Positions 1-5,994 of a stretch of 5,994 bases of DNA are shown here, one piece after another. A program made the translations under genes and the position numbers. The notes under the pieces were generated by a model. The model worked only from the letters and a program-made list of their open reading frames with translations. It was not told the origin of the DNA and made no database searches. Within the stretch, counting starts at the first letter, position 1. Each line of letters begins with the position of its first letter. Source of the DNA: Pyrinomonadaceae bacterium (lineage in GTDB: Bacteria; Acidobacteriota; Blastocatellia; Pyrinomonadales; Pyrinomonadaceae); contig JACCTF010000553.1 of the NCBI GenBank assembly GCA_013812565.1, positions 1 through 5,994 on the forward strand. The letters run 5' to 3'.

Positions 1-1263
1 CGCGACCGCATCTACGGCGAAGTCGAATGGGCCGGGCAGCGGTTCCTGATAGTAGACACGGGCGGCATTGTGCCGGATGACGAAGCCGTAATTCCAGTTA
101 ACATTTTGAGGCAGGCAGAAGCCGCAATCAGCGAAGCTGCGGCTTTGGTGTGGGTCGTTGATACACGCGCGGGAGTGGTTTCGCTCGATGAAGAACTGGC
201 CGCACTGTTGCGTGCGACAGGCAAGCATGTCTTGGTCGCGGCAAACAAGGTGGACACGGCGCGGCTCGAACCGGAAGCCAATGAGTTTCATCGGTTCGGT
301 TTCGCCGGAGTTGTTCCCGTATCAGCCGAGGGGGGAGACGGCACCGGCGAGTTGCTCGATGCGCTTGTCGAACATCTCAGGGCGAATGCTTCACAGGAGA
401 AGGTAAACGCCGAAGGGATGGAAGGAGAAGCTGCACCGCGCGAAGTGCGTCTGGCGATTGTCGGTCGTCCGAACGTCGGCAAGTCCTCTCTATTGAATCG
501 CCTGCTCGGTCAAGAGCGCATGATCGTTTCGCCGATCCCCGGCACAACGCGCGATGCGATTGATACGCTGATTGAGCGGGAGGGAAACAGGTTTCGCTTG
601 ATTGACACCGCAGGAATTCGGCGCAAAGGCAAAACCACGGAGATGACGGAGAAGCTCTCTGTCATGATGGCTCGGCGCAGTTTGGAACGCGCCGCGGTCG
701 CCATCATTGTTGTTGACGCGCTGGAAGGGCCGGTGGCGGTTGACGCACATATCGCCGGTTATGCGGTTGACGCGGGCTGCTCAATCATCATCGCGGTAAA
801 CAAGTGGGACGCACTGGAGAATAAACTGACAGGGACCGCCGCCGAGTTTGAACGACGCTTACGCGATCAAATGAAGTTTCTTGATTGGGCTCCGGTCATC
901 ACCGTCTCAGCCTTGGCCGGGCAGCGCGTCGAGAAAATCCTGCCGCTTGCCGTGCGCGCCAATGAAGCACGTAACCTGCGCATTCCAACTTCGCAGTTGA
1001 ATGACTTCTTCGAGCGTGTCGTTGCTCCGAGTGATCGAAGCGCCCCGACACGCGGCGGGCGCTCGCGTGTGCACGTGCAGTACGTAACGCAGACGGGAGT
1101 TCGCCCGCCGACGTTTGTCGCTTTTACGGCGGGCGGTAAGCCGGGTCTGCATTTCTCTTACGAACGCCGTTTGCACAACCTCATGCGCCAGGAGTTTGAA
1201 TTCTTCGCAACGCCGCTGCGTATCATCGAGCGTCATCGCAGCGAACGCAAAAAGAAGAAATAG
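1..1263 (+). CDS. der: Ribosome biogenesis GTPase Der (EngA), 5'-truncated by window edge
   Basis: Der is a tandem-domain GTPase that binds the 50S ribosomal subunit and is needed for its late assembly. The frame is open from base 1, so this is a partial gene. The 420 visible residues begin RDRIYGEVEW, the end of switch I of the first G domain, so about 38 residues including the first P-loop lie outside the window. Seen in order (fragment numbering): DTGG at 19-22 and NKVD at 82-85 complete GTPase domain 1; a linker around 130-148; a second P-loop GRPNVGKSS at 155-163, switch I PGTTRD at 180-185, DTAG at 202-205, NKWD at 267-270 and SAL at 303-305 form domain 2. The C-terminal ~110 residues form the KH-like domain with the family motif RPPTF at 368-372, ending in a basic RKKKK tail. 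The double-GTPase arrangement is diagnostic. The GTG at 70 is internal, not the true start. All visible nucleotide-binding motifs are intact. Confidence 0.97.
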   Translation, partial: RDRIYGEVEWAGQRFLIVDTGGIVPDDEAVIPVNILRQAEAAISEAAALVWVVDTRAGVVSLDEELAALLRATGKHVLVAANKVDTARLEPEANEFHRFGFAGVVPVSAEGGDGTGELLDALVEHLRANASQEKVNAEGMEGEAAPREVRLAIVGRPNVGKSSLLNRLLGQERMIVSPIPGTTRDAIDTLIEREGNRFRLIDTAGIRRKGKTTEMTEKLSVMMARRSLERAAVAIIVVDALEGPVAVDAHIAGYAVDAGCSIIIAVNKWDALENKLTGTAAEFERRLRDQMKFLDWAPVITVSALAGQRVEKILPLAVRANEARNLRIPTSQLNDFFERVVAPSDRSAPTRGGRSRVHVQYVTQTGVRPPTFVAFTAGGKPGLHFSYERRLHNLMRQEFEFFATPLRIIERHRSERKKKK

Positions 1264-1293
1264 CGCAACGGGTCGTGTCTCTCTAAACAATTC

Positions 1294-1429
1294 AAAAGTA
1301 ACAAGTGACAAGTAAACAGTGACAAGAAAGATATAGAAGGCAGTAAACAGTGAGCAGTAGAACAGGATGGTCTGCTTTCTGACTTGTGCTTTCTTACTTG
1401 TTACTCGTCACAGTTTACTTGTCACTCAT
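1294..1429. repeat. Imperfect inverted repeat of tandem heptamers filling the der-tgt gap
   Basis: The right arm (1374-1429) reads as eight 7-base units in unbroken register, five of them (1395-1429) close to YACTYRT, for example TACTTGT at 1395 and 1416, TACTCGT at 1402 and CACTCAT at 1423. The left arm (1294-1328) has five units of the reverse complement, AYRAGTR, and 1339-1359 has three more. The arms pair: 1304-1317 is a perfect 14-base complement of 1413-1426, and after one A-A mismatch 1319-1323 pairs with 1407-1411. A long stem with an interrupted interior is therefore possible in RNA or single-stranded DNA. The stem is AT-rich and no T-tract follows, so it does not look like a classic intrinsic terminator. 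Heptanucleotide repeats (STRR) are known from cyanobacteria; kinship with those is not implied. Function unknown. Confidence 0.85.
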
Positions 1430-1435
1430 GAATAA

Positions 1436-2617
1436 ATGAACGAATCAGCCATCCGGTTCGAAGTAACAGCGCAAGATGGGACGGCCCGCGCCGGAGTGCT
1501 CGAGACGCGTCACGGGACAATCGAGACGCCGGTTTTCATGCCCGTCGGCACACTCGGCACAGTGAAGGGCGTGCGCTTTGAGGCGCTTGAATCGGCGGAG
1601 CTTGATGCACGAATCATTCTCGGCAACACGTATCACCTGCTACTACGGCCGGGTGTGGAAATTATTAGAAGTTGCGGCGGGCTGCATCGCTTTATCAGTT
1701 GGCCGAGGGCACTGCTGACGGACTCCGGCGGTTTTCAAGTGTGGAGCTTGGGGGCGCTACGGCGGATCGCGGAAGAGGGCGTCGAGTTTCGCTCGCACAT
1801 CGACGGCACTCTACATTTCCTTTCGCCCGAAGTGTCGATGGAAGTGCAGGCGACGCTCGGCTCAGACATCGTGATGGTCTTTGATGAATGTGCGCCGGGC
1901 CAAGCTGCGCACGAGGAATCCCAACGAAGCATGGAGCGAACTGCGCGCTGGGCGGCGCGTTCACGCGCACGGTTCGATGAACTACAGCGGCAAGGCATGG
2001 ATACAGGGGGCACCGCCGAGCGCGTCGGTGTCAGCGGAGCGCAGGCATTGTTTGGCATTGTGCAGGGCGCAACGCATCTCGATCTGCGCCGAGAAAGTCT
2101 TGAGCGCACCGTGGAGATTGGATTTGATGGCTACGCTCTCGGCGGTTTAAGCGTCGGCGAAGAAGATCATGTGATGTACGACGTAGTTGAAGATACAGCG
2201 CCGCTAATGCCCCGCGATCAACCGCGTTACTTAATGGGCGTCGGCACACCAGAGAACCTTCTTGAAGCCGTCGCGCGCGGAATAGATATGTTCGACTGCG
2301 TGATACCGACGCGCAGCGGAAGAACCGGACAAGCATGGACCTCGCGCGGCAAGTTGAACATTAAGAACGCACGGTGGGCGCGCGATTCACGCCCGCTTGA
2401 CGAGAGTTGCGAATGCTCGGTCTGCCGTCGCCACTCGCGCGCATACCTCAGACATCTATACATAACCGGCGAGATGCTTGCGAGCGTACTCCTTACACAT
2501 CACAATTTGGCCTTCTTCCTTGACACTATGAAGCGTGTCAGGCAATCTATCCGATCCGGTGACTTCGCTAGATTTCAGCAAGCGTTTCTTGAACAAATCA
2601 GCTTTGGCAGTGAGTAG
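1436..2617 (+). CDS. tgt: Queuine/preQ1 tRNA-guanine transglycosylase
   Basis: Bacterial Tgt exchanges guanine-34 for preQ1 in the anticodon of GUN tRNAs (Asp, Asn, His, Tyr), the tRNA-insertion step of queuosine synthesis in the cytoplasm. The 393-residue product is near the usual family length, with the N-terminal FEVTAQDGTARAG and TPVFMPVGT blocks. Catalytic residues are present: general acid/base D96 in TDSGGF, substrate-recognition D150 in VFDEC, the GGLSVGE loop at 236-242 and nucleophile D287 in MFDCVIPTRSGR. The TRSGR form is the one I recall from Zymomonas Tgt, versus TRNAR in E. coli. Zinc ligands are C325, C327, C330 (CECSVC) and H356. The start is fixed by an in-frame TAA at 1433-1435 directly before ATG 1436 and by the lack of another early Met. 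No Shine-Dalgarno is visible; the repeat array ends 6 bases upstream. It is followed at about 140 bases by yajC-secD-secF, a common bacterial arrangement. Confidence 0.97.
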   Translation: MNESAIRFEVTAQDGTARAGVLETRHGTIETPVFMPVGTLGTVKGVRFEALESAELDARIILGNTYHLLLRPGVEIIRSCGGLHRFISWPRALLTDSGGFQVWSLGALRRIAEEGVEFRSHIDGTLHFLSPEVSMEVQATLGSDIVMVFDECAPGQAAHEESQRSMERTARWAARSRARFDELQRQGMDTGGTAERVGVSGAQALFGIVQGATHLDLRRESLERTVEIGFDGYALGGLSVGEEDHVMYDVVEDTAPLMPRDQPRYLMGVGTPENLLEAVARGIDMFDCVIPTRSGRTGQAWTSRGKLNIKNARWARDSRPLDESCECSVCRRHSRAYLRHLYITGEMLASVLLTHHNLAFFLDTMKRVRQSIRSGDFARFQQAFLEQISFGSE

Positions 2618-2644
2618 AAAGACTCACGAAAAGACAACAAACAA

Positions 2645-2699
2645 GGATGAAGAATGAAGTGAAGAAGCAAAGCTCTTTGTCTTAATTCATCCTTCATCC
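2645..2699. repeat. Small inverted repeat of heptamers GGATGAA/TTCATCC in the tgt-yajC gap
   Basis: The left arm 2645-2658 is two 7-base units (GGATGAA, GAATGAA). The right arm 2686-2699 is two identical TTCATCC units. The arms are complementary over 14 bases with one A-C mismatch. An inner pairing CAAA (2668-2671) with TTTG (2676-2679) around GCTC could cap the structure. The stem is AT-rich. A pyrimidine-rich stretch (2700-2722) follows but is not a clean T-tract, so terminator activity is doubtful. In shifted register the right-arm unit (CTTCATC) matches the unit ACTCATC from the secD-secF gap at 5 of 7 positions, so it may be a diverged member of the same family. The rest of this ~140-base gap shows no gene. 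Confidence 0.65.
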
Positions 2700-2732
2700 C
2701 TCTGCCTTTACCCTTTTCTTTTAAGTCTCGTC

Positions 2733-2737
2733 GAGGG
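2733..2737 (+). promoter_or_regulatory. Possible ribosome binding site for yajC
   Basis: GAGGG is the only Shine-Dalgarno-like purine run close to any start in the window. It lies 12 bases before TTG 2750 and 21 bases before ATG 2759. The first spacing is somewhat long and the second too long for efficient use, so it weakly favours TTG 2750 without settling the start. Confidence 0.3.
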
Positions 2738-2758
2738 CGACTATAAATCTTGAATCAT

Positions 2759-3076
2759 ATGAGCGAACTTGCATTCTTGTTTCAAACTCCCGGCGGTGGC
2801 ATCGGCGGCATGCTCATCTCAATGCTCCCGCTGTTTTTGATCTTCGGCGTTTTTTACATGTTAATTATCGTGCCGCAGCGCAAGCGACAGCGAGAGCTTC
2901 AAGAGACGGTCGCGAACCTTAAAGCGGGCGACCGCGTCGTGACCACCGGCGGCATCATCGCGACCGTGACGGCAGTGCGTGACGGATCGCTGCTTGTCAG
3001 AAGCGCTGACAAATCTATTCTCGAAATTTCGCGTTCGTCCGTCGCCGGTTTGCACGGCCTTGAAGAGAAGAAGTAG
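2759..3076 (+). CDS. yajC: Preprotein translocase accessory subunit YajC
   Basis: YajC is a small single-span inner-membrane protein that associates with SecD and SecF and with SecYEG. The 105-residue product starts MSELAFLFQTPGGG, followed by one hydrophobic segment (about 18-38, ending LIIVP), the basic PQRKR patch at 39-43 that fits a cytoplasmic boundary, and the soluble family domain with LKAGDRVVTTGGI at 54-66 and a KSILEISRSSV strand near 85-95. Length and motif order match the family. The start is uncertain: an in-frame TTG at 2750 adds three residues (MNH) and is better placed relative to the GAGGG at 2733. I chose ATG 2759 because MSxLAFLFQ is a natural YajC beginning. secD starts 62 bases downstream with no repeat between, so co-transcription is likely. 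Confidence 0.93.
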   Translation: MSELAFLFQTPGGGIGGMLISMLPLFLIFGVFYMLIIVPQRKRQRELQETVANLKAGDRVVTTGGIIATVTAVRDGSLLVRSADKSILEISRSSVAGLHGLEEKK

Positions 3077-3138
3077 TAGTAAATCAGATATTTCGGCCGA
3101 CCTCGTGCACTCTCTTTCAACTTACGATCTATCTCCGT

Positions 3139-4827
3139 ATGAAAAAGAATATTCTACAACGCCTTATCATCATTGCGCTTGTTACGCTTGCTTCCCTGTA
3201 CGTTGTCTTCTGGCCGCGTCATCGTGTAACGGCGAAGGACTTTACCTATCAAGGCATCAACGACACGCTTCGGGAAAACATTCGCCTCGGCCTTGATCTG
3301 CGCGGCGGCTCGCATCTCGTCATGCGGGTTCAAACCGAAGATTACTTAAAGACACTAACTGAAAACACTGCTCTCGGCGTGCAGGGCGCAGCCAAGGACG
3401 CTAATCAAACCGTTAAAGAAGTACGTCCAGAAGTGTCGAACGGCGAATACCGTATTGTGCTTGTGGCCGGCGACGGTGTGAATGGCACAGAACTGCGCGA
3501 CAATGTGCAGCGGCAAGTTGATTTGAGCAATTGGATTAATTCGATCTCAAGTAACACCATTACATGGACTCTGCCGCAGGCTGCACAGCGCCTCTTGAGC
3601 GATCAAGCGGTTAACCAGGCCATACGTATTATTGACAGCCGAATTGATGCCGTCGGGGTCGCCGAGAAAACGTTGCAGACGCACGGCCCGCAAGGATCAC
3701 ATCAGATTCTGTTGCAGATGCCGGGTGTGGATGATCCTGAGCGAATCAAGAAGTTGATTCAAGCCGAATCGAGACTTCAGCTTGTGCATGTCGTCAGCCC
3801 GCCAAGCCCGCAACCGGTGCAGACTTATGCCACCGAACAGGAAGCCATCCAATCGGTTGGCGGAACTCTTCCACCAAACCGCCTGGTGCTGCCATACGCC
3901 GAACGCGATGAGCTGACCGCAGTCGAAGAAGATAATCAGCCGAGCGAGCGACCCAGACGCTATGTCGTTGTGGAAAGACCGGCAGTGATCGAAGGCAGCG
4001 AACTGCGCAGCGCCGAGGCCGTGTCGCAAACAGGCGTTGGTGATAGTTACCAAATCTCCTTTGCCCTGAAACCAGGCGGCGCACAGAAGTTTGGAAGTTG
4101 GACGGCCGCGAACATCAACCAGTACATGGGCGTGGTGTTGAACGACGAAGTTAAATCCGTGGCTTTCATCAAATCGCAGATCACTGATCAAGGCCAGATC
4201 GATGGACGCTTTACCAAAGAGTCGGCTGAGGATTTGGCTTTGACCTTGCGCTCGGGAGCACTGCCTGCATCGCTCGTCTACCTGGAGGAGAGAACTGTCG
4301 GACCGAGCCTCGGCGCGGATTCAATTCGCTCGGGCGTACGCGCGTCTATTGCCGGGCTTCTCTTTGTGATTGTCTTTATGGTCATCTACTACCGTGGGTC
4401 AGGCGTCAACGCGGTTATCGCTTTGCTTCTCAATGTGATGATTACGCTGGCGGGGCTGGTCTTCTTCAATGCCACGCTGACCTTGCCGGGCATCGCCGGT
4501 TTGATCCTCGGTCTCGGCATGGCGGTTGACTCTAACGTGCTTATATTTGAGCGCATACGCGAAGAATTGCGCACCGGAAAGACCGTCCTCTCAGCCGTGG
4601 ATCAAGGGTTTGACCGCGCCTTTGTGACGATTATTGATACGCACGTAACAACGATTGTGTCATCACTCTTTCTCTTTATCTTCGGCACAGGACCGATTCG
4701 TGGGTTCGCCGTAACGCTGGTGCTCGGTCTGCTCGCCAATCTCTTTTCAGCCGTCTACGTCTCGCGCACAATCTTCATTTGGTTATTGAATCGCAAGGGA
4801 AGGCGCGTCGAGTCGCTCAGTATTTAA
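3139..4827 (+). CDS. secD: Protein translocase subunit SecD
   Basis: SecD pairs with SecF to form the RND-type SecDF machine, which uses the proton gradient to pull translocating proteins to the outer face of the inner membrane. The 562-residue product has TM1 at about 8-25, the SecD signature GLDLRGG at 51-57, a large periplasmic region (about 30-395) with P1 base and head subdomains, the ...DLALTLRSGALPA stretch at 365-377 and EERTVGPSLG at 383-392, then five more membrane segments (about 399-418, 424-443, 448-468, 495-515, 519-548). TM4 carries AVDSNVLIFERIREE; its D464 corresponds to the conserved proton-path aspartate (D340 in Thermus SecDF). The region 219-285 is a proline- and charge-rich stretch of the P1 head, as in many SecD proteins. 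MKKNILQRL at the N terminus supports ATG 3139, although no Shine-Dalgarno precedes it. The protein is intact and not fused to SecF. Confidence 0.97.
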   Translation: MKKNILQRLIIIALVTLASLYVVFWPRHRVTAKDFTYQGINDTLRENIRLGLDLRGGSHLVMRVQTEDYLKTLTENTALGVQGAAKDANQTVKEVRPEVSNGEYRIVLVAGDGVNGTELRDNVQRQVDLSNWINSISSNTITWTLPQAAQRLLSDQAVNQAIRIIDSRIDAVGVAEKTLQTHGPQGSHQILLQMPGVDDPERIKKLIQAESRLQLVHVVSPPSPQPVQTYATEQEAIQSVGGTLPPNRLVLPYAERDELTAVEEDNQPSERPRRYVVVERPAVIEGSELRSAEAVSQTGVGDSYQISFALKPGGAQKFGSWTAANINQYMGVVLNDEVKSVAFIKSQITDQGQIDGRFTKESAEDLALTLRSGALPASLVYLEERTVGPSLGADSIRSGVRASIAGLLFVIVFMVIYYRGSGVNAVIALLLNVMITLAGLVFFNATLTLPGIAGLILGLGMAVDSNVLIFERIREELRTGKTVLSAVDQGFDRAFVTIIDTHVTTIVSSLFLFIFGTGPIRGFAVTLVLGLLANLFSAVYVSRTIFIWLLNRKGRRVESLSI

Positions 4828-4830
4828 CTG

Positions 4831-4915
4831 CAGTGAAAAGTGATAAGTAAACAGTGACTACATAAAGCGCTGTTCTTACTCGTCACTCATCACTCATCAC
4901 TCATCACTATTACTG
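4831..4915. repeat. Heptamer inverted repeat in the secD-secF gap (second copy of the der-tgt element)
   Basis: The right arm has five contiguous 7-base units at 4877-4911: TACTCGT, three perfect CACTCAT copies (4884-4904) and CACTATT. The left arm has four units in register at 4829-4856, fitting the reverse complement AYRAGTR. Pairing includes CAGT (4831-4834) with ACTG (4912-4915) and GTGAC (4854-4858) with GTCAC (4882-4886), with one extra heptamer on the right arm. Bases 4838-4858 match 1303-1323 of the der-tgt element at 20 of 21 positions, and an 11-base block at 4876-4886 is identical to 1401-1411. It occupies nearly all of the 95 bases between the two genes. No T-tract follows, so it is not an evident terminator. 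Confidence 0.85.
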
Positions 4916-4922
4916 GGTTGTT

Positions 4923-5987
4923 ATGTTTGAAATCTTAAAAGATGTCCGTATTGACTGGCTCGCGAAGCGCCGCCTTTTCATCTCGATTTCGGTGTTGCTC
5001 TTGCTCGCCGGTTTAGCCTCAGCTGTTGGGCGGCAACTGTTGCCAGGCGGTAGCGACGCTTTCAATCTCGGTGTGGATTTTAAGGGCGGCACGGTGATAA
5101 CCGCTAAATTCAAGCAGCGCCCGACAACGGAGGTCATTAGTGATACCCTCGCCCGCGCGGGAGTGCGCGATGCGGTTGTTCAATATGTAGTTAACAAGCC
5201 GGATGAAGTGCTGATTAGATTGCCACAACAAAGCTCTGGTGAGGCGGGCGCGGTAGCGGCAGAGCAGGGACAGATAGACTTGGTTGGGCGCGACCGAGTA
5301 GGACAAGCGCTTGCCACGTTTGGCGAGCAGGGTGGCGCAGAGCTCGTCGGCACCGATGCCGTCGGGCCGGTAGCCGGACGCGCCCTGCGTAATCAAGCCA
5401 TTGCGGTGACGCTGCTGGCCCTGGTCGGTGTGTTGCTCTACATCGCGAGTCGCTTCGAATGGACGTATGGCGCGGCTGCGGTTATCACCGTCTTTCACGA
5501 TGTGTTGGTGACGCTCGGCTTCTTTTCGGTTTTTCAGTGGGAGGTCGATCTGACAGTGGTCGCAGCGCTATTGACGCTGGTCGGCTTCTCCGTCAACGAC
5601 ACAATTGTCACCTTCGACCGGATACGGGAAAACCTGCGGCTTCACCGTCGTGATTCGCTCTACAACATTACTAATGAAGCGATCAATCAGACGCTTTCAC
5701 GCACCGTGATAACGGGAGGATTAGTGCTTCTGTCGGTGCTTGCCATGGTGTTGTTCGGCGGTCGGGTGCTACGCGGTTTCTCGCTTGCTCTGTTGATCGG
5801 CATCATCGTCGGTACATACTCAACAATTGCAATTGCCAGTCCTATCATGGTGTGGTGGCAGCAGCGCTTGCAGCGATCCGGTACGCCGGGCGCGCCTACT
5901 ACCGAAAGACAAATGCGACCTGGCAGGGGAAGCGTAAAAAGGCGCGCGACAGCGCAGCGTGAGCCGCAAAGCGCGTCGCGCCCGTAG
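4923..5987 (+). CDS. secF: Protein translocase subunit SecF
   Basis: SecF is the partner of SecD in the proton-driven SecDF complex of the inner membrane. The 354-residue product has a cytoplasmic start (MFEILKDVRIDWLAKRR), TM1 at about 18-35, the SecF motif GVDFKGGT at 50-57, a periplasmic P4 domain (about 40-155) ending with the VGP motif at 147-149, and TM2-TM6 at about 157-176, 182-203, 208-227, 262-280 and 285-310. Key residues are present: D226 in SVNDTIVTFDRIREN and R260 in NQTLSRT, both offset by 13 from E. coli D213 and R247, as expected for an aligned family. After TM6 there is a hydrophilic tail of about 43 residues (312-354) rich in Arg/Lys, Pro and Gln, with no evident domain. 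ATG 4923 gives the expected N terminus; no clear Shine-Dalgarno precedes it. The gene is complete, with its TAG at 5985-5987. Confidence 0.97.
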   Translation: MFEILKDVRIDWLAKRRLFISISVLLLLAGLASAVGRQLLPGGSDAFNLGVDFKGGTVITAKFKQRPTTEVISDTLARAGVRDAVVQYVVNKPDEVLIRLPQQSSGEAGAVAAEQGQIDLVGRDRVGQALATFGEQGGAELVGTDAVGPVAGRALRNQAIAVTLLALVGVLLYIASRFEWTYGAAAVITVFHDVLVTLGFFSVFQWEVDLTVVAALLTLVGFSVNDTIVTFDRIRENLRLHRRDSLYNITNEAINQTLSRTVITGGLVLLSVLAMVLFGGRVLRGFSLALLIGIIVGTYSTIAIASPIMVWWQQRLQRSGTPGAPTTERQMRPGRGSVKRRATAQREPQSASRP

Positions 5988-5994
5988 ATATACC

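Noticed and set aside
907..1311. 134-codon open frame on the minus strand across the der 3' end
   Set aside because: It lies antisense to well-supported Der coding sequence, its product has no recognisable domain, and long antisense frames are common opposite GC-rich genes.
1294..1429. Intrinsic transcription terminator after der
   Set aside because: The stem is long but AT-rich and imperfect with a large interior, and no run of T follows the right arm; it runs straight into the tgt start.
2742..2747. TATAAA just before yajC as a -10 promoter box
   Set aside because: The base 17 positions upstream region gives only a weak -35 (TTTTAA at 2719-2724), and a start at about 2754 would leave no leader or cut into the TTG start. 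AT-rich hexamers are expected by chance in this gap.
3077..3138. Regulatory element or repeat in the yajC-secD gap
   Set aside because: I found no heptamer register, strong palindrome, promoter boxes or Shine-Dalgarno in these 62 bases.
3793..3993. Foreign insertion in the SecD P1 head (residues about 219-285)
   Set aside because: The proline/charge-rich stretch, with a TEQEAIQSVGG...LPY pattern, looks like the variable P1 head region of many bacterial SecD proteins; base composition and reading frame do not change there.
3697..4191. 164-codon open frame on the minus strand inside secD
   Set aside because: It is antisense to the conserved SecD periplasmic domain, and its translation looks like shadow sequence with no recognised motif.
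4877..4911. CRISPR-like array
   Set aside because: The units are contiguous 7-mers with no spacers, far shorter than CRISPR repeats, and no cas gene is present.

Overview
The window is a housekeeping locus with five genes, all on the + strand: der (5' truncated by the window edge), tgt, yajC, secD and secF. Base composition is moderately GC-rich and even. The proteins look bacterial. The gene set (tgt-yajC-secD-secF, unfused secD and secF, Der with a short lysine-rich tail) and the feel of the proteins suggest an Acidobacteriota-like organism, possibly Blastocatellia. That placement is an impression from protein style, not a computed result, and I hold it at about 50%.

Layout: 1-1263 encodes the C-terminal ~90% of the double GTPase Der, a 50S-subunit assembly factor. 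A 172-base gap follows, filled by an imperfect inverted repeat made of 7-base units. 1436-2617 encodes tRNA-guanine transglycosylase (queuosine pathway). The next gap (about 140 bases) holds a smaller inverted repeat of a related 7-base unit. 2759-3076 (or from TTG 2750) encodes YajC. A 62-base gap without repeats leads to secD (3139-4827). A 95-base gap carrying another copy of the first heptamer inverted repeat separates it from secF (4923-5987). The window ends 7 bases after the secF stop.

YajC, SecD and SecF are expected to act together as the accessory complex of the SecYEG translocon, where SecDF uses the proton-motive force to pull substrates across the membrane. Tgt is a frequent genomic neighbour of this group in bacteria. 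Der is a less standard neighbour, and co-transcription across the 172-base repeat-filled gap is uncertain.

No novel enzyme system, mobile-element gene, RNA gene or CRISPR array is visible. What the genes do not explain is in the gaps: three of the four intergenic regions contain inverted repeats built from degenerate tandem heptamers. Two of them (der-tgt and secD-secF) are clearly copies of one dispersed family, and the first ends 6 bases before the tgt start codon. Most start codons here also lack a recognisable Shine-Dalgarno sequence.
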